Shown in pieces: positions 1 through 7,450 of a DNA stretch of 64,000 nt. The stretch comes from Arenibacter algicola (lineage in GTDB: Bacteria > Bacteroidota > Bacteroidia > Flavobacteriales > Flavobacteriaceae): the NCBI RefSeq assembly GCF_000733925.1, contig NZ_JPOO01000003.1:2852001-2916000 (forward strand). Reading direction: 5' to 3'. The notes beneath the pieces were generated by a model, which saw nothing but the letters and a program-made list of their open reading frames with translations, made no database searches and was not told the DNA's origin. A program made the position numbers and the translations under genes. Numbering within the stretch: the first letter of the stretch is position 1; the number at the start of each line of letters is the position of its first letter.

Positions 1-1764
1 GAAGGCATTCGCTACGATGAGCTTTCCGATGAAGAAAAAGAAGAATTCGAAGAAGAAATATTAGATGGGGAAAAGGCAACGGGCAATGAATGGATATCAT
101 CCAATGAATTGTACCAATGGCTGTTCAATAGAGATACCACGATAAAAACATTACAATTTATCCTGAAAAACGGCATCAAAAAACGAGGTGGAGAAGAACT
201 CGGAAAAACCATTTTTTTCGCCCGTAATAAAAAACACGCACAGTTCTTAAAAGATATTTTCATGGAATTGGATAAGGAGCGTTTCGGCAACGACTATGTA
301 AAGGTTATTACACATGGCGAACCCAAAGCGGAAGAATTTATTCAGCGTTTCTGCGATGAAGAAAAAGACCGTTTGCCCCAGATAACCATTTCTGTGGATA
401 TGATGGATACCGGTATCGATGCACCCAGTTGCGTAAACCTCGTATTTTACAAACCTGTAAAGTCGTATGCCAAATTTTGGCAGATGATTGGTAGAGGTTC
501 ACGCTTACGCCCTAATCTATTTGGTGTCGGAAAGGACAAAGAGCGTTTCTTGATATTCGATCTATGCGGCAACTTCGAGTTTTTTAAGGAAAATCCCGAA
601 GGCATAGAAAGTAGTTCCCAAAAAAGTTTGACCGAAATCGTTTTTGGTTTAAAGCTACGTCTGGCAGAATATCTAAAAACCAATGCCTTTATCGAAGAAG
701 CGGATTTACACCAATTCAGAACAGAACTATTAGATACCCTGCATTCGGAAATCTCCCATCTCAACAAGGATAGATTCGACGTTAAAATGCGAATGCAAAC
801 TGTTTTGGAGTACGGAAGCGAAAATCGTGAACTGTGGAACCACCTCTCGAAAAAGGATATTAAGATTATCGAAGAAGCATTGGCACCATTGGTCAGGCCA
901 GCAAAAGGCGATGTTGATTTAGCTCGATTCTACGATAAACTATTGTACACTCTAATGATAAAAGGTTTGGAAACCCCGAATGGAACCGAATTTGTTTCCT
1001 CTTTTACCATACCCATTTCTAAAGTGGCCGTCATTTCCAAAAAACTACTAAAGAAAACGACTATTCCAGAAGTAAAAGAAAAAGAAGGCCTTATAACAAA
1101 ACCTTTGGAAGAAGTTTTTTGGAAAAAGGAGGGTATCGCACATCTGGAAGAAATAAGAAAAGGTATCCGCAACCTCGTAAAGTACATTGACCCTTCCGAT
1201 CAGAAGTATGTAACTACCGATTTTGAGGACAGCTTGGACGAAAGTCAGGTTACCACTAACGATTATGTCAATGAACCACCAATAACCTTAAGTACACCGT
1301 TTACCAATAATCTGCACCGACTAAAAGAGCTAATACGAGCAAACAAAAACAACCTGACCATATCAAGAATACGCAAGGGCGAGACGATAACCGAAAAAGA
1401 ATTGCAGTCTTTGGAAACTATCATATTTACTGACGGAATCAAGAAAGATGCAATTGAAAAAGAAATAGGCGAGCAATTTATTCTTGTCCCATTTGTCATC
1501 TCACTTATGGGTCTTTCGGCTGATCGGGTTGACGAAGCCTTCGCCAATTTTATCAATCTATATCAACTTAATTCGATACAAATCCAATTTTTAGATACCA
1601 TCAAACTGTTCTTGACCAAGAATGGAAAAATAGACCCGACTAAACTTTACGACTCCCCTTTCAGAAATTATCATTCCATGGGTATCGACGGCGTATTTGA
1701 CGAGACGCAGGCAGATACCATCTTCGAAATTATCCAAACCTTGAACGATAGCCAGTCCGTATAA
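1..1764 (+). CDS. hsdR: Type I restriction endonuclease R subunit (HsdR, EcoEI-like), C-terminal part
   Basis: The reading frame is open from base 1, so the 5' end lies left of the window; 587 codons are visible. The first third is the second RecA-like domain of an SF2 helicase, with the motif-VI stretch QMIGRGSRLRP around visible residues 161-171 and a preceding SVDMMDTGIDAP segment (motif V). The rest matches the helical C-terminal region of EcoEI-type R subunits (helicase plus subunit-assembly domain). In the family, HsdR translocates and cleaves DNA together with HsdM and HsdS, which are not in the window and presumably lie to the left. The end is a normal TAA. It could also be a stand-alone DEAD/DEAH helicase-nuclease, but the C-terminal extension favours HsdR. 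It lies in a defence island with CBASS immediately downstream. Confidence 0.82.
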   Translation, partial: EGIRYDELSDEEKEEFEEEILDGEKATGNEWISSNELYQWLFNRDTTIKTLQFILKNGIKKRGGEELGKTIFFARNKKHAQFLKDIFMELDKERFGNDYVKVITHGEPKAEEFIQRFCDEEKDRLPQITISVDMMDTGIDAPSCVNLVFYKPVKSYAKFWQMIGRGSRLRPNLFGVGKDKERFLIFDLCGNFEFFKENPEGIESSSQKSLTEIVFGLKLRLAEYLKTNAFIEEADLHQFRTELLDTLHSEISHLNKDRFDVKMRMQTVLEYGSENRELWNHLSKKDIKIIEEALAPLVRPAKGDVDLARFYDKLLYTLMIKGLETPNGTEFVSSFTIPISKVAVISKKLLKKTTIPEVKEKEGLITKPLEEVFWKKEGIAHLEEIRKGIRNLVKYIDPSDQKYVTTDFEDSLDESQVTTNDYVNEPPITLSTPFTNNLHRLKELIRANKNNLTISRIRKGETITEKELQSLETIIFTDGIKKDAIEKEIGEQFILVPFVISLMGLSADRVDEAFANFINLYQLNSIQIQFLDTIKLFLTKNGKIDPTKLYDSPFRNYHSMGIDGVFDETQADTIFEIIQTLNDSQSV

Positions 1765-1810
1765 TTCTTTTTTGACGTCGAAAAAACTCCCGACTTTACT
1801 TTTAATTTTT

Positions 1811-1835
1811 ATGTATGCAGATAGGTTGCATACAT
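1811..1835. promoter_or_regulatory. Perfect inverted repeat upstream of the DUF2188-CBASS operon
   Basis: ATGTATGC and GCATACAT form perfect 8-bp arms (1811-1818 and 1828-1835) around 9 bp, in the 152-bp gap before the DUF2188 gene. A partial -7 like box (CATCTTTG, 1842-1849) follows directly. The placement fits an operator or a transcript hairpin for the CBASS operon. No regulator gene is visible next to it, so the function is inferred. Confidence 0.4.
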
Positions 1836-1916
1836 TGTTATCATCTTTGTACCAGTTTAATAAAGGTCTAATTGCCAGCACCTTAAAAAGATGGCATAAA
1901 CTAAATAGTAAGAAAG

Positions 1917-2147
1917 ATGAAAAATTTTCATTTGGTTCAGGAAGACGGGGTTTATAAACTCAAAAAAGAAAATGCCCAACGAGCATCTAAAATCATTGAC
2001 GCAAACAAGCCGGAAGCTATTAAGGAAGCACGGGATTTTATCACCGAACAAGGGGGAGGGTCATTAAAAATTCACAAAAATAAGGGAGGGTTTCAAGAAG
2101 AAAGAACTTATCCGAAATCAAAAGACCCTAGAAAATCAAAAGGATAA
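1917..2147 (+). CDS. DUF2188-family small protein, first gene of the CBASS operon
   Basis: A 76-residue protein that fits the DUF2188 pattern: an N-terminal HLVQEDGVYKLKKENAQRAS strand-rich half, a central helix (ANKPEAIKEARDF), then GGSLKIHKNKGGFQEERTY, ending in a basic tail rich in Lys, Ser and Pro. DUF2188 proteins are small and lack a well-established biochemical role. The ATG at 1917 follows a purine-rich stretch (TAAGAAAG). Its stop is 5 bp before the start of the CD-NTase gene, so the three genes are almost certainly co-transcribed. That makes it a possible accessory or regulatory component of the CBASS system rather than a bystander; this is inference from spacing. The family call rests on pattern recognition without a profile search. 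Confidence 0.7.
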   Translation: MKNFHLVQEDGVYKLKKENAQRASKIIDANKPEAIKEARDFITEQGGGSLKIHKNKGGFQEERTYPKSKDPRKSKG

Positions 2148-2152
2148 TAGTT

Positions 2153-3229
2153 ATGAAAAAAAACTACGAACTGCTCATACAAAGAGTAAAGCAAAGATCA
2201 AATCCCAATGCAATCGATGAATCAGTTCTATTGGAAAAGTCCTTTAGTGCTGAGCTTAAGGGTCTATATGATAAAAAGGTTCTTGTCTATATAAAACGAG
2301 CTATGCAAGGAGTAGAACCTGTATATACAAGCAACACACTTGTTGCTGGGGACAAAGTTAAGACTCAATTGAAAAATTTGTATCCAAAATTAGACTATAA
2401 ATATCAAGGTTCCGTCCCGTCAAACACGCACATCAGAGGATATAGCGATATTGATTTAGTGCAAATTGGTGGTGGCTTTTACGCGCACGACGATAGATCA
2501 AATTTTATTACAGAATATCAAAAGCCAAATTTAAGCCAGGACCAGAAAATAAGATTGTGCGAAGTAATAAATGGAGCACCTTATTTGGGAAATTCTAATG
2601 AGGATTTAAAAAAGATCAGACTAAATGCTGAAGAGGTTCTAACTAAAGCCTATAAGGAGGTCAATATATTAAAGGCCAAATCCATTGAAGTCAATCTAAC
2701 CAACCCAAAAAGAATGGTAGATGTAGTTACGGCATCTTGGTATAAGTCCGTTGAGGCTGTTTTAAGTGCCAATGACTACGAAAATGGTATTCAAATCTAT
2801 AATAAGGAAAAAAATCATCGTCTAAACGCAGATTTTCCATTTTTAAAGATTCATCTGATCAATAAAAAAGATTCCGACGTCAACGGTAGATTGAAGAAAA
2901 TGATTCGCTTTTTGAAAACCTTGAAAGCAGATTCTGATATTGAGATAGATTTCTCCAGTTTTGACATATCTTCCGTCTGTTATAACATAGAGAAAATAAA
3001 ATATTATGATAAGTCGTATGATGCGCTTGTTCACGTGCTACATGAGGAACTAGATAGGATTGCCATCGATTCGGTGTATAGAGACACCATTCAGTCTATT
3101 GACAAATCTGAGCATATCTTCAGGGATAAACCAGAAAAGATTGCTCAGTTAAAGCTATTACTAGATGAACTGAAGATAATAAGAGAAGACTTATTTAAGG
3201 ATAGCTTGGTTAAAAGGTTTTTATCATGA
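2153..3229 (+). CDS. CBASS cGAS/DncV-like nucleotidyltransferase (CD-NTase, probably CdnE-type)
   Basis: 358 residues. The CD-NTase active site is visible: GS at 86-87 followed by SDID with the metal-binding Asp99 and Asp101, and a likely third acid at Asp190 (RMVDVV). The C-terminal half is helical, as in CBASS nucleotidyltransferases. Such enzymes make cyclic oligonucleotides on phage infection. Those paired with bacterial STING are described as clade E enzymes producing 3',3'-cyclic di-GMP; I infer that product here from the downstream STING gene. The stop overlaps the start of the next gene by 4 bp (ATGA), indicating translational coupling. The upstream DUF2188 gene ends 5 bp before it. 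No Cap2/Cap3 ubiquitin-like genes are present, so this is a minimal (type I) CBASS. Confidence 0.85.
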   Translation: MKKNYELLIQRVKQRSNPNAIDESVLLEKSFSAELKGLYDKKVLVYIKRAMQGVEPVYTSNTLVAGDKVKTQLKNLYPKLDYKYQGSVPSNTHIRGYSDIDLVQIGGGFYAHDDRSNFITEYQKPNLSQDQKIRLCEVINGAPYLGNSNEDLKKIRLNAEEVLTKAYKEVNILKAKSIEVNLTNPKRMVDVVTASWYKSVEAVLSANDYENGIQIYNKEKNHRLNADFPFLKIHLINKKDSDVNGRLKKMIRFLKTLKADSDIEIDFSSFDISSVCYNIEKIKYYDKSYDALVHVLHEELDRIAIDSVYRDTIQSIDKSEHIFRDKPEKIAQLKLLLDELKIIREDLFKDSLVKRFLS

Positions 3230-4140
3230 AAAGAATATTTATAGGAAGTTCAAGTGAAGAATTAGGTACTGCCAAAATCGTAAAGGCGATTTTGCAGCAA
3301 GATTTTGAGGTGATCATTTGGGATGAGGCATTATGGAATAAATCGGTTTTTAAATTAAACCGTAACTTCTTGTCGAGCCTAATGACCGCTACCTTAAAAT
3401 TTGATTATGGCATTCTAATCGGTTCGCCTGATGACAAGGTAGATTATAGGGGAAAGGAAATGCTTCAGGCCCGTGATAATGTTTTATTCGAATTGGGCCT
3501 ATTTACAGGACGTTTGGGATTGGATAAATGTGCCTTTCTTGTAGATGATGCTGTAAAGATTCCTAGTGATTTAGGAGGTATCAAGCTGGCAATGTTCAAC
3601 AAAGGAAATCTTGCAGAAAAAGTTGAGGAGGTCAAGCAAATGTTTCAAAATTCTAGTGAAGCGGATTTGAACTTTTTCCCTTCAAGTACATTGGCATATG
3701 CATATTATGAGAACTTTATCAAGTACGTTTGTGAACATTTTGTCATGAACAAAGGATTCGAGTTCCAAAATAAACTGCATGACAATTGCAAATTCAAAAT
3801 AATGATACCTAATACCCTACCCAACGATTTGAACATGGCATTCCAGAAGATTCAAAATAAGATAGGAGTGGAAAAAATTTCATTTGGGGCCACGGGAAGG
3901 GTTAGAAATGTACATGTGGATGTTAAAATTGAGAACGGACAGCTTATTTTATTGGATTTTCCAACAACGTTAACCGGTATTGATCATGCGATTTCGAATT
4001 TACTCCCTAATGATTATAAAAATCAAACCAATGATTATAAATTGATATTAGATAGGGAATTAAACAAATTCATGTCAACCTTGAAGAAAACAATAGAAAA
4101 AAATGAATATGATGATTTTGTGATTATTGAAAGAATATAG
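3226..4140 (+). CDS. TIR-STING CBASS effector (Cap12-like)
   Basis: 304 residues in two parts. Residues 1 to about 140 are a TIR-like domain of the CAP12/TIR-like nucleotide-binding type, beginning KRIFIGSSSEELG and carrying RDNVLFELGLFTGRLG, where Glu89 is in the position of the catalytic NADase glutamate. Residues from about 150 to the end look like a prokaryotic STING domain: STLAYAYYENFIKYV helix, GATGRVRNVHVDVK with Arg225 and Arg227, then DFPTTLTGID (about 244-253). In characterised homologues cyclic di-GMP binding to STING drives filament formation and activates the TIR domain, which destroys NAD+ and aborts infection. The start overlaps the CD-NTase stop. It is the last gene of the operon; the following 200 bp lead to an attachment-site remnant. 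Confidence 0.87.
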   Translation: MKRIFIGSSSEELGTAKIVKAILQQDFEVIIWDEALWNKSVFKLNRNFLSSLMTATLKFDYGILIGSPDDKVDYRGKEMLQARDNVLFELGLFTGRLGLDKCAFLVDDAVKIPSDLGGIKLAMFNKGNLAEKVEEVKQMFQNSSEADLNFFPSSTLAYAYYENFIKYVCEHFVMNKGFEFQNKLHDNCKFKIMIPNTLPNDLNMAFQKIQNKIGVEKISFGATGRVRNVHVDVKIENGQLILLDFPTTLTGIDHAISNLLPNDYKNQTNDYKLILDRELNKFMSTLKKTIEKNEYDDFVIIERI

Positions 4141-4278
4141 AGCATCATTCTGTCATACTCATTGGAATTAGCGCCTCGAAGCGTTGGGGTAACAAGTGAC
4201 TTCTTTCCTACAAGTAGTGAATTAGGAAATAAATTTATCCAATTGGTTTTAAAAAAACAATTGTTCCTGATCAAAAAA

Positions 4279-4300
4279 GCACGCCGAAAGCACGCCGAAA
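4279..4300. repeat. Tandem 11-bp repeat (GCACGCCGAAA x2)
   Basis: Two perfect, directly adjacent copies of GCACGCCGAAA (4279-4289 and 4290-4300). They sit 47 bp from the 3' end of the tRNA fragment at 4347. A differently sequenced tandem repeat occupies the equivalent position next to the intact tRNA (27801-27820). The arrangement resembles arm-type integrase binding sites of the island on the left; that role is inference. Confidence 0.5.
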
Positions 4301-4309
4301 AATAAAAAA

Positions 4310-4335
4310 GACAGTTACAAATTTATGTAACTGTC
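4310..4335 (-). terminator. Rho-independent terminator downstream of the tRNA 3' fragment
   Basis: GACAGTTAC and GTAACTGTC form a perfect 9-bp stem with an 8-nt loop. Read on the minus strand it is followed by a T-rich run (TTTTTTATTTTT). It lies 11 bp beyond the 3' end of the tRNA fragment in the tRNA reading direction, so it probably once terminated that tRNA. It may also slow transcripts from the STING gene on the other strand. Confidence 0.65.
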
Positions 4336-4346
4336 TGATTTCTAAG

Positions 4347-4388
4347 TGGTCCCACCTGGACTCGAACCAGGGACCACCTGATTATGAG
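4347..4388 (-). other. Attachment site: duplicated 3' half of the CAU tRNA (left end of the PUL element)
   Basis: 42 bp identical, except for one base, to the 3' half of the intact tRNA at 27869-27942, from the anticodon loop (CTCATAA on the minus strand) to the discriminator base. The single difference is a variable T-loop position. Homology stops abruptly at 4388. There is no 5' half, so it is not a functional tRNA. Its position 150 bp from the integrase gene, in the same orientation as the intact tRNA, marks it as an att site. Confidence 0.85.
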
Positions 4389-4462
4389 AATCTTAATATT
4401 GTCTTCATTAGGTATCATTTATTTTCTTATAGTCTGATTATCAATAATTTATGATTTTATTC

Positions 4463-4493
4463 TTTGTAACAAATTACATTTATTTTACCTTTA
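4463..4493 (+). promoter_or_regulatory. Bacteroidota-type promoter of the integrase gene
   Basis: A -33 element TTTG (4463-4466) is followed by a 19-bp spacer and a -7 element TACCTTTA (4486-4493, consensus TAnnTTTG, last base different). Transcription would start near 4498. This places the tandem TGTTGTACC repeats at 4500-4525 at the start of the transcript, where integrase binding could repress its own gene. Confidence 0.55.
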
Positions 4494-4499
4494 AAGGGC

Positions 4500-4525
4500 T
4501 AAATGTTGTACCTATGTTGTACCCA
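4500..4525. repeat. Left copy of the 26-bp element-end repeat with two TGTTGTACC sites
   Basis: 26 bp identical to 27796-27821 and in the same orientation. Each copy contains TGTTGTACC twice, separated by 2 bp. Both copies lie just inside the two ends of the element, 112 bp (left) and 47 bp (right) from the tRNA-derived core. This layout fits arm-type binding sites for the tyrosine integrase; the function is inferred. Confidence 0.65.
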
Positions 4526-4538
4526 AATTTAGAATTAA

Positions 4539-5747
4539 ATGATAAATGTCAAGACAGTTTTACGAAAAAAGAAACTCTCAACAGGAGCGTATCCAATATG
4601 CCTCAGAATTACCAAAGATCGCCAAACAAAATATTTCAAAACTCTTTTTAATGCCACTGAAATTGAATGGGACGCCCAAGCAGGTAAATTTAACAAACGA
4701 AATCAGAATTATCTACAAAACAACCGTTTGATAAATAAGTTCCAAGATAGGGCACTAAAAATTATTGGTGAACTTGAGTTAGAACAGGACGATTATACTT
4801 TAGATGATATTGAAAAAAAATATCGTATCGAATCCAATCCTATAAAGAATAATGTGTTCGAGTTTTGGGATGAAATAATAGAAGAAATGCTTTTGGCCGG
4901 AAGAGCAGGGAATGCACAAGTAAATAAAGACGCCCGACATATCGTCAAATTATTTCATAATTCACTAAAACTGACATTTAAGGAGATTACTCCGGCCTTC
5001 CTGCAGAAATTTGAAGTCTTTTTAAGGTCTAGAGGAGGTACGGATGGTGGAATTGGGGTAAAAATGAGAGCTATTAGAGCACTTTACAACTTTGCAATTG
5101 AACGCAACCTTGTTAAGGAAGAGTTCTACCCATTCAAAACATATAAGGTTTCCAAATTGAAGGGTAAAAGTCCTAAAAAGGCATTGACTATGGAGCAAGT
5201 CAAGAAAATAGTTGACCTTGACTTGAAGAAATATCCTTCTTTCACCAATACCAGAAATTATTTTGTCTTTAGCTTTTATACAAGGGGAATGAACTTTACC
5301 GACATGATGAAGCTGGAATGGAGGGCAATTGCTGACAACAAAATTTTCTATACCCGTTCGAAAACCAAAGGAAATTTTATGATTAAGATATTACCTCCTG
5401 TTCGGGAAATTTTAGAATATTATCAAGAAAATTCCTTGGGAACGAAATATGTATTCCCCATTCTGTTAAAGGATGAATTAACCCCATTACAACTCGAAAA
5501 TAGAAAGCACAAAACCCTTCAACGTTACAATAAGGAACTAAAAGAAATTGCGAAAATCTGTGGAATAAATAAACCTTTGAGCAGTTACGTTGCACGACAT
5601 AGTTATGCCAACTGCTTAAAGCAAAAAGGAGTTGCTACCGATGTTATCAGTGAATCTATGGGGCATCAAAATTTGACAGTTACACAAGCTTATTTAAAAG
5701 AATTGGATAGCGCTGTTTTGGATGAGGCGAGTGAACTACTTTTATAA
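4539..5747 (+). CDS. Tyrosine recombinase / site-specific integrase of the PUL element
   Basis: 402 residues with the three-part layout of Bacteroidota phage-type integrases. There is an N-terminal arm-binding domain (INVKTVLRKKKLSTGAYPICLRI), a SAM-like core-binding domain (about 105-200), and a catalytic domain. Catalytic candidates are Arg249 (YTRGMNFTD), a Lys in the 274-278 hairpin, Arg353 in YVARHSYA, His375 in MGHQ and the nucleophile Tyr385 (TQAYL). The first His of the HxxR motif is Tyr350, a substitution often seen in this group. The gene sits 150 bp inside the left attachment site and reads inward, as expected for the integrase that put the element into the tRNA. The ATG at 4539 lies 13 bp after the tandem repeats. 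Complete and apparently functional. Confidence 0.93.
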   Translation: MINVKTVLRKKKLSTGAYPICLRITKDRQTKYFKTLFNATEIEWDAQAGKFNKRNQNYLQNNRLINKFQDRALKIIGELELEQDDYTLDDIEKKYRIESNPIKNNVFEFWDEIIEEMLLAGRAGNAQVNKDARHIVKLFHNSLKLTFKEITPAFLQKFEVFLRSRGGTDGGIGVKMRAIRALYNFAIERNLVKEEFYPFKTYKVSKLKGKSPKKALTMEQVKKIVDLDLKKYPSFTNTRNYFVFSFYTRGMNFTDMMKLEWRAIADNKIFYTRSKTKGNFMIKILPPVREILEYYQENSLGTKYVFPILLKDELTPLQLENRKHKTLQRYNKELKEIAKICGINKPLSSYVARHSYANCLKQKGVATDVISESMGHQNLTVTQAYLKELDSAVLDEASELLL

Positions 5748-5767
5748 GCAAAATAAACTTGAGTTTA

Positions 5768-7405
5768 TCAATTATCCAAGCCCCTAAGTCTTTCAAATAA
5801 CCTATAGGCGTTTTCCACTTTTTCTTTAGAAGCGTTGAGAAATTCTTGATCCGTAAGCCGGTAAAATTTCTGTACACTGTCCAATTTACGGTGCATTTCA
5901 ATTAATACATCACTATATTGCCCATCATCGATTAGATTGTGTTGTTCTAGTGGGTCCTTTTCTAGGTCATAAAATTCCCATTGATCTATATCATCGTAAA
6001 AATGCATCAGTTTGAAGCGTTGCGTTCTAATCCCATAATGCTTTTTCACCATATGAAAGGCGGGATAATCATAGTAATGATAGTAGATTACATCTCTAAA
6101 ATCAGCTTCCAACGTACTGTCTTTAAGAATTCCCAAAAAGGATTCTCCTTGCATATCTTCACCTAAATGCGGTACTCCTGCCGACTCCAAAAATGTTTGG
6201 GCAAAATCGAGATTCTGAACCATGGCATCAATTTTTATTCCCTTCTCTATAGTACCTGGCCATTGCATCAACAAAGGAGTCCGAAAGGAAGGTTCGTACA
6301 TAAACCGTTTATCGAACCAGCCATTCTCTCCCAAATAAAAGCCTTGGTCAGAGGTATAGACCACCAAAGTGTTTTCTGCCAAACCCTCGCCTTCCAAATA
6401 ATCCAATAATTTTCCAACCCCCTCGTCTACCGAGGCTATGGTTGCCATATAATCCTGTAAATATCGCTGACCCTTCCATTCGTCCAACTCCCTACCCATT
6501 AAATCTGATTTGTGAAAAATGTTATTCTTGACCAAATATCCGGTGTCCCATTCTTTTCGCTGTTCTGGGTCCATCCTATCAAAATCGGTCGTCCAAGGGT
6601 TGTGAGCTAATTCCGTGCTGCCATACTCCATGGACATCTTAAGGTCATGGCCCTCATACATATCCTTATAGATAGTCTGTAATTGCTCTTCAGCAGCCTG
6701 TTGATCTATAAATGTTGGGAAGTAGGTTTCCGGTAAAGGAAATTGTACAGAATCATATTTATTGATATGCCTTAGTGCCGGCATCCAATTCCTGTGGGGC
6801 GCTTTGTGCTGTACCATAAGAAAAAAAGGAACACTGTCGTTACGTTGGTTTTTTAGCCAATTCAAGGCATCATTTGTAATGATATCCGTGGCATATCCTT
6901 TAACTCGGGTAGTATCGCCATTTTCAATAAAATCGGGATTATAATAATTGCCTTGATCCACTATTATTTTCCAATAATCAATACCTTCAGGGTATCCATG
7001 TAAATGCCATTTTCCCAATAAAGCAGTTTGGTATCCCTCTTGTTGTAGAATCTTGGGCAAGGTAGGTTGACTCCCATCAAAACGGTCGCCGTTTTGCCGA
7101 AAACCATTTATATGGCTGTGTTTGCCCGTTAAAATAACCGCCCTACTGGGACCACAGATAGAATTGGTGACGTAACTATGATTAAAAATTGCTCCATTAT
7201 TGGCAATCCGATCTATATTGGGTGTTGACGCCAACTTTCCAATTGGATGACCATAGGCACTAATTGCCTGAATAGCATGATCATCGGCCATTATAAAAAG
7301 AATATTGGGCCTTTGATTTTCGACTGCTTTTTTAGCCTGCTCACTTTTACACGAAAAGGCAAACGCTAAAAAAACCAAAAGCTGGAATCTAATGAAGTAA
7401 TGCAT
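5768..7405 (-). CDS. Family S1 (formylglycine-dependent) sulfatase lipoprotein
   Basis: Predicted 545 residues from the ATG at 7405, chosen because it gives a lipoprotein signal (HYFIRFQLLVFLAFAFSC); an in-frame ATG at 7444 would add 13 residues. RPNILFIMADDH supplies the metal-binding Asp pair. SICGPSRAVILTGK is the sulfatase signature, with Cys84 to be converted to formylglycine by an anaerobic- or FGE-type maturase not in the window. SDQGFYLGENGWFDKRFMYE carries further active-site residues. It hydrolyses sulfate esters on a glycan, at the cell surface or in the periplasm. It is the last gene of the PUL operon, 45 bp after the GH3 gene. I cannot assign an S1 subfamily or substrate; the glucosamine-6-sulfatase-like branch is one possibility. 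Confidence 0.88.
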   Translation of the reverse strand: MHYFIRFQLLVFLAFAFSCKSEQAKKAVENQRPNILFIMADDHAIQAISAYGHPIGKLASTPNIDRIANNGAIFNHSYVTNSICGPSRAVILTGKHSHINGFRQNGDRFDGSQPTLPKILQQEGYQTALLGKWHLHGYPEGIDYWKIIVDQGNYYNPDFIENGDTTRVKGYATDIITNDALNWLKNQRNDSVPFFLMVQHKAPHRNWMPALRHINKYDSVQFPLPETYFPTFIDQQAAEEQLQTIYKDMYEGHDLKMSMEYGSTELAHNPWTTDFDRMDPEQRKEWDTGYLVKNNIFHKSDLMGRELDEWKGQRYLQDYMATIASVDEGVGKLLDYLEGEGLAENTLVVYTSDQGFYLGENGWFDKRFMYEPSFRTPLLMQWPGTIEKGIKIDAMVQNLDFAQTFLESAGVPHLGEDMQGESFLGILKDSTLEADFRDVIYYHYYDYPAFHMVKKHYGIRTQRFKLMHFYDDIDQWEFYDLEKDPLEQHNLIDDGQYSDVLIEMHRKLDSVQKFYRLTDQEFLNASKEKVENAYRLFERLRGLDN

Positions 7406-7450
7406 TTTAAATTCAATTTGGGCCAATCTGTATATATTGACCATGTCAAT

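Noticed and set aside
1772..1957. A small plus-strand protein between hsdR and the DUF2188 gene
   Set aside because: It overlaps the DUF2188 start in another frame, spans the inverted repeat and lacks any family pattern.
4347..4388. A second functional tRNA gene
   Set aside because: Only the 3' half is present; the sequence diverges at the anticodon loop and there is no 5' half or D arm. It is an attachment-site duplicate.
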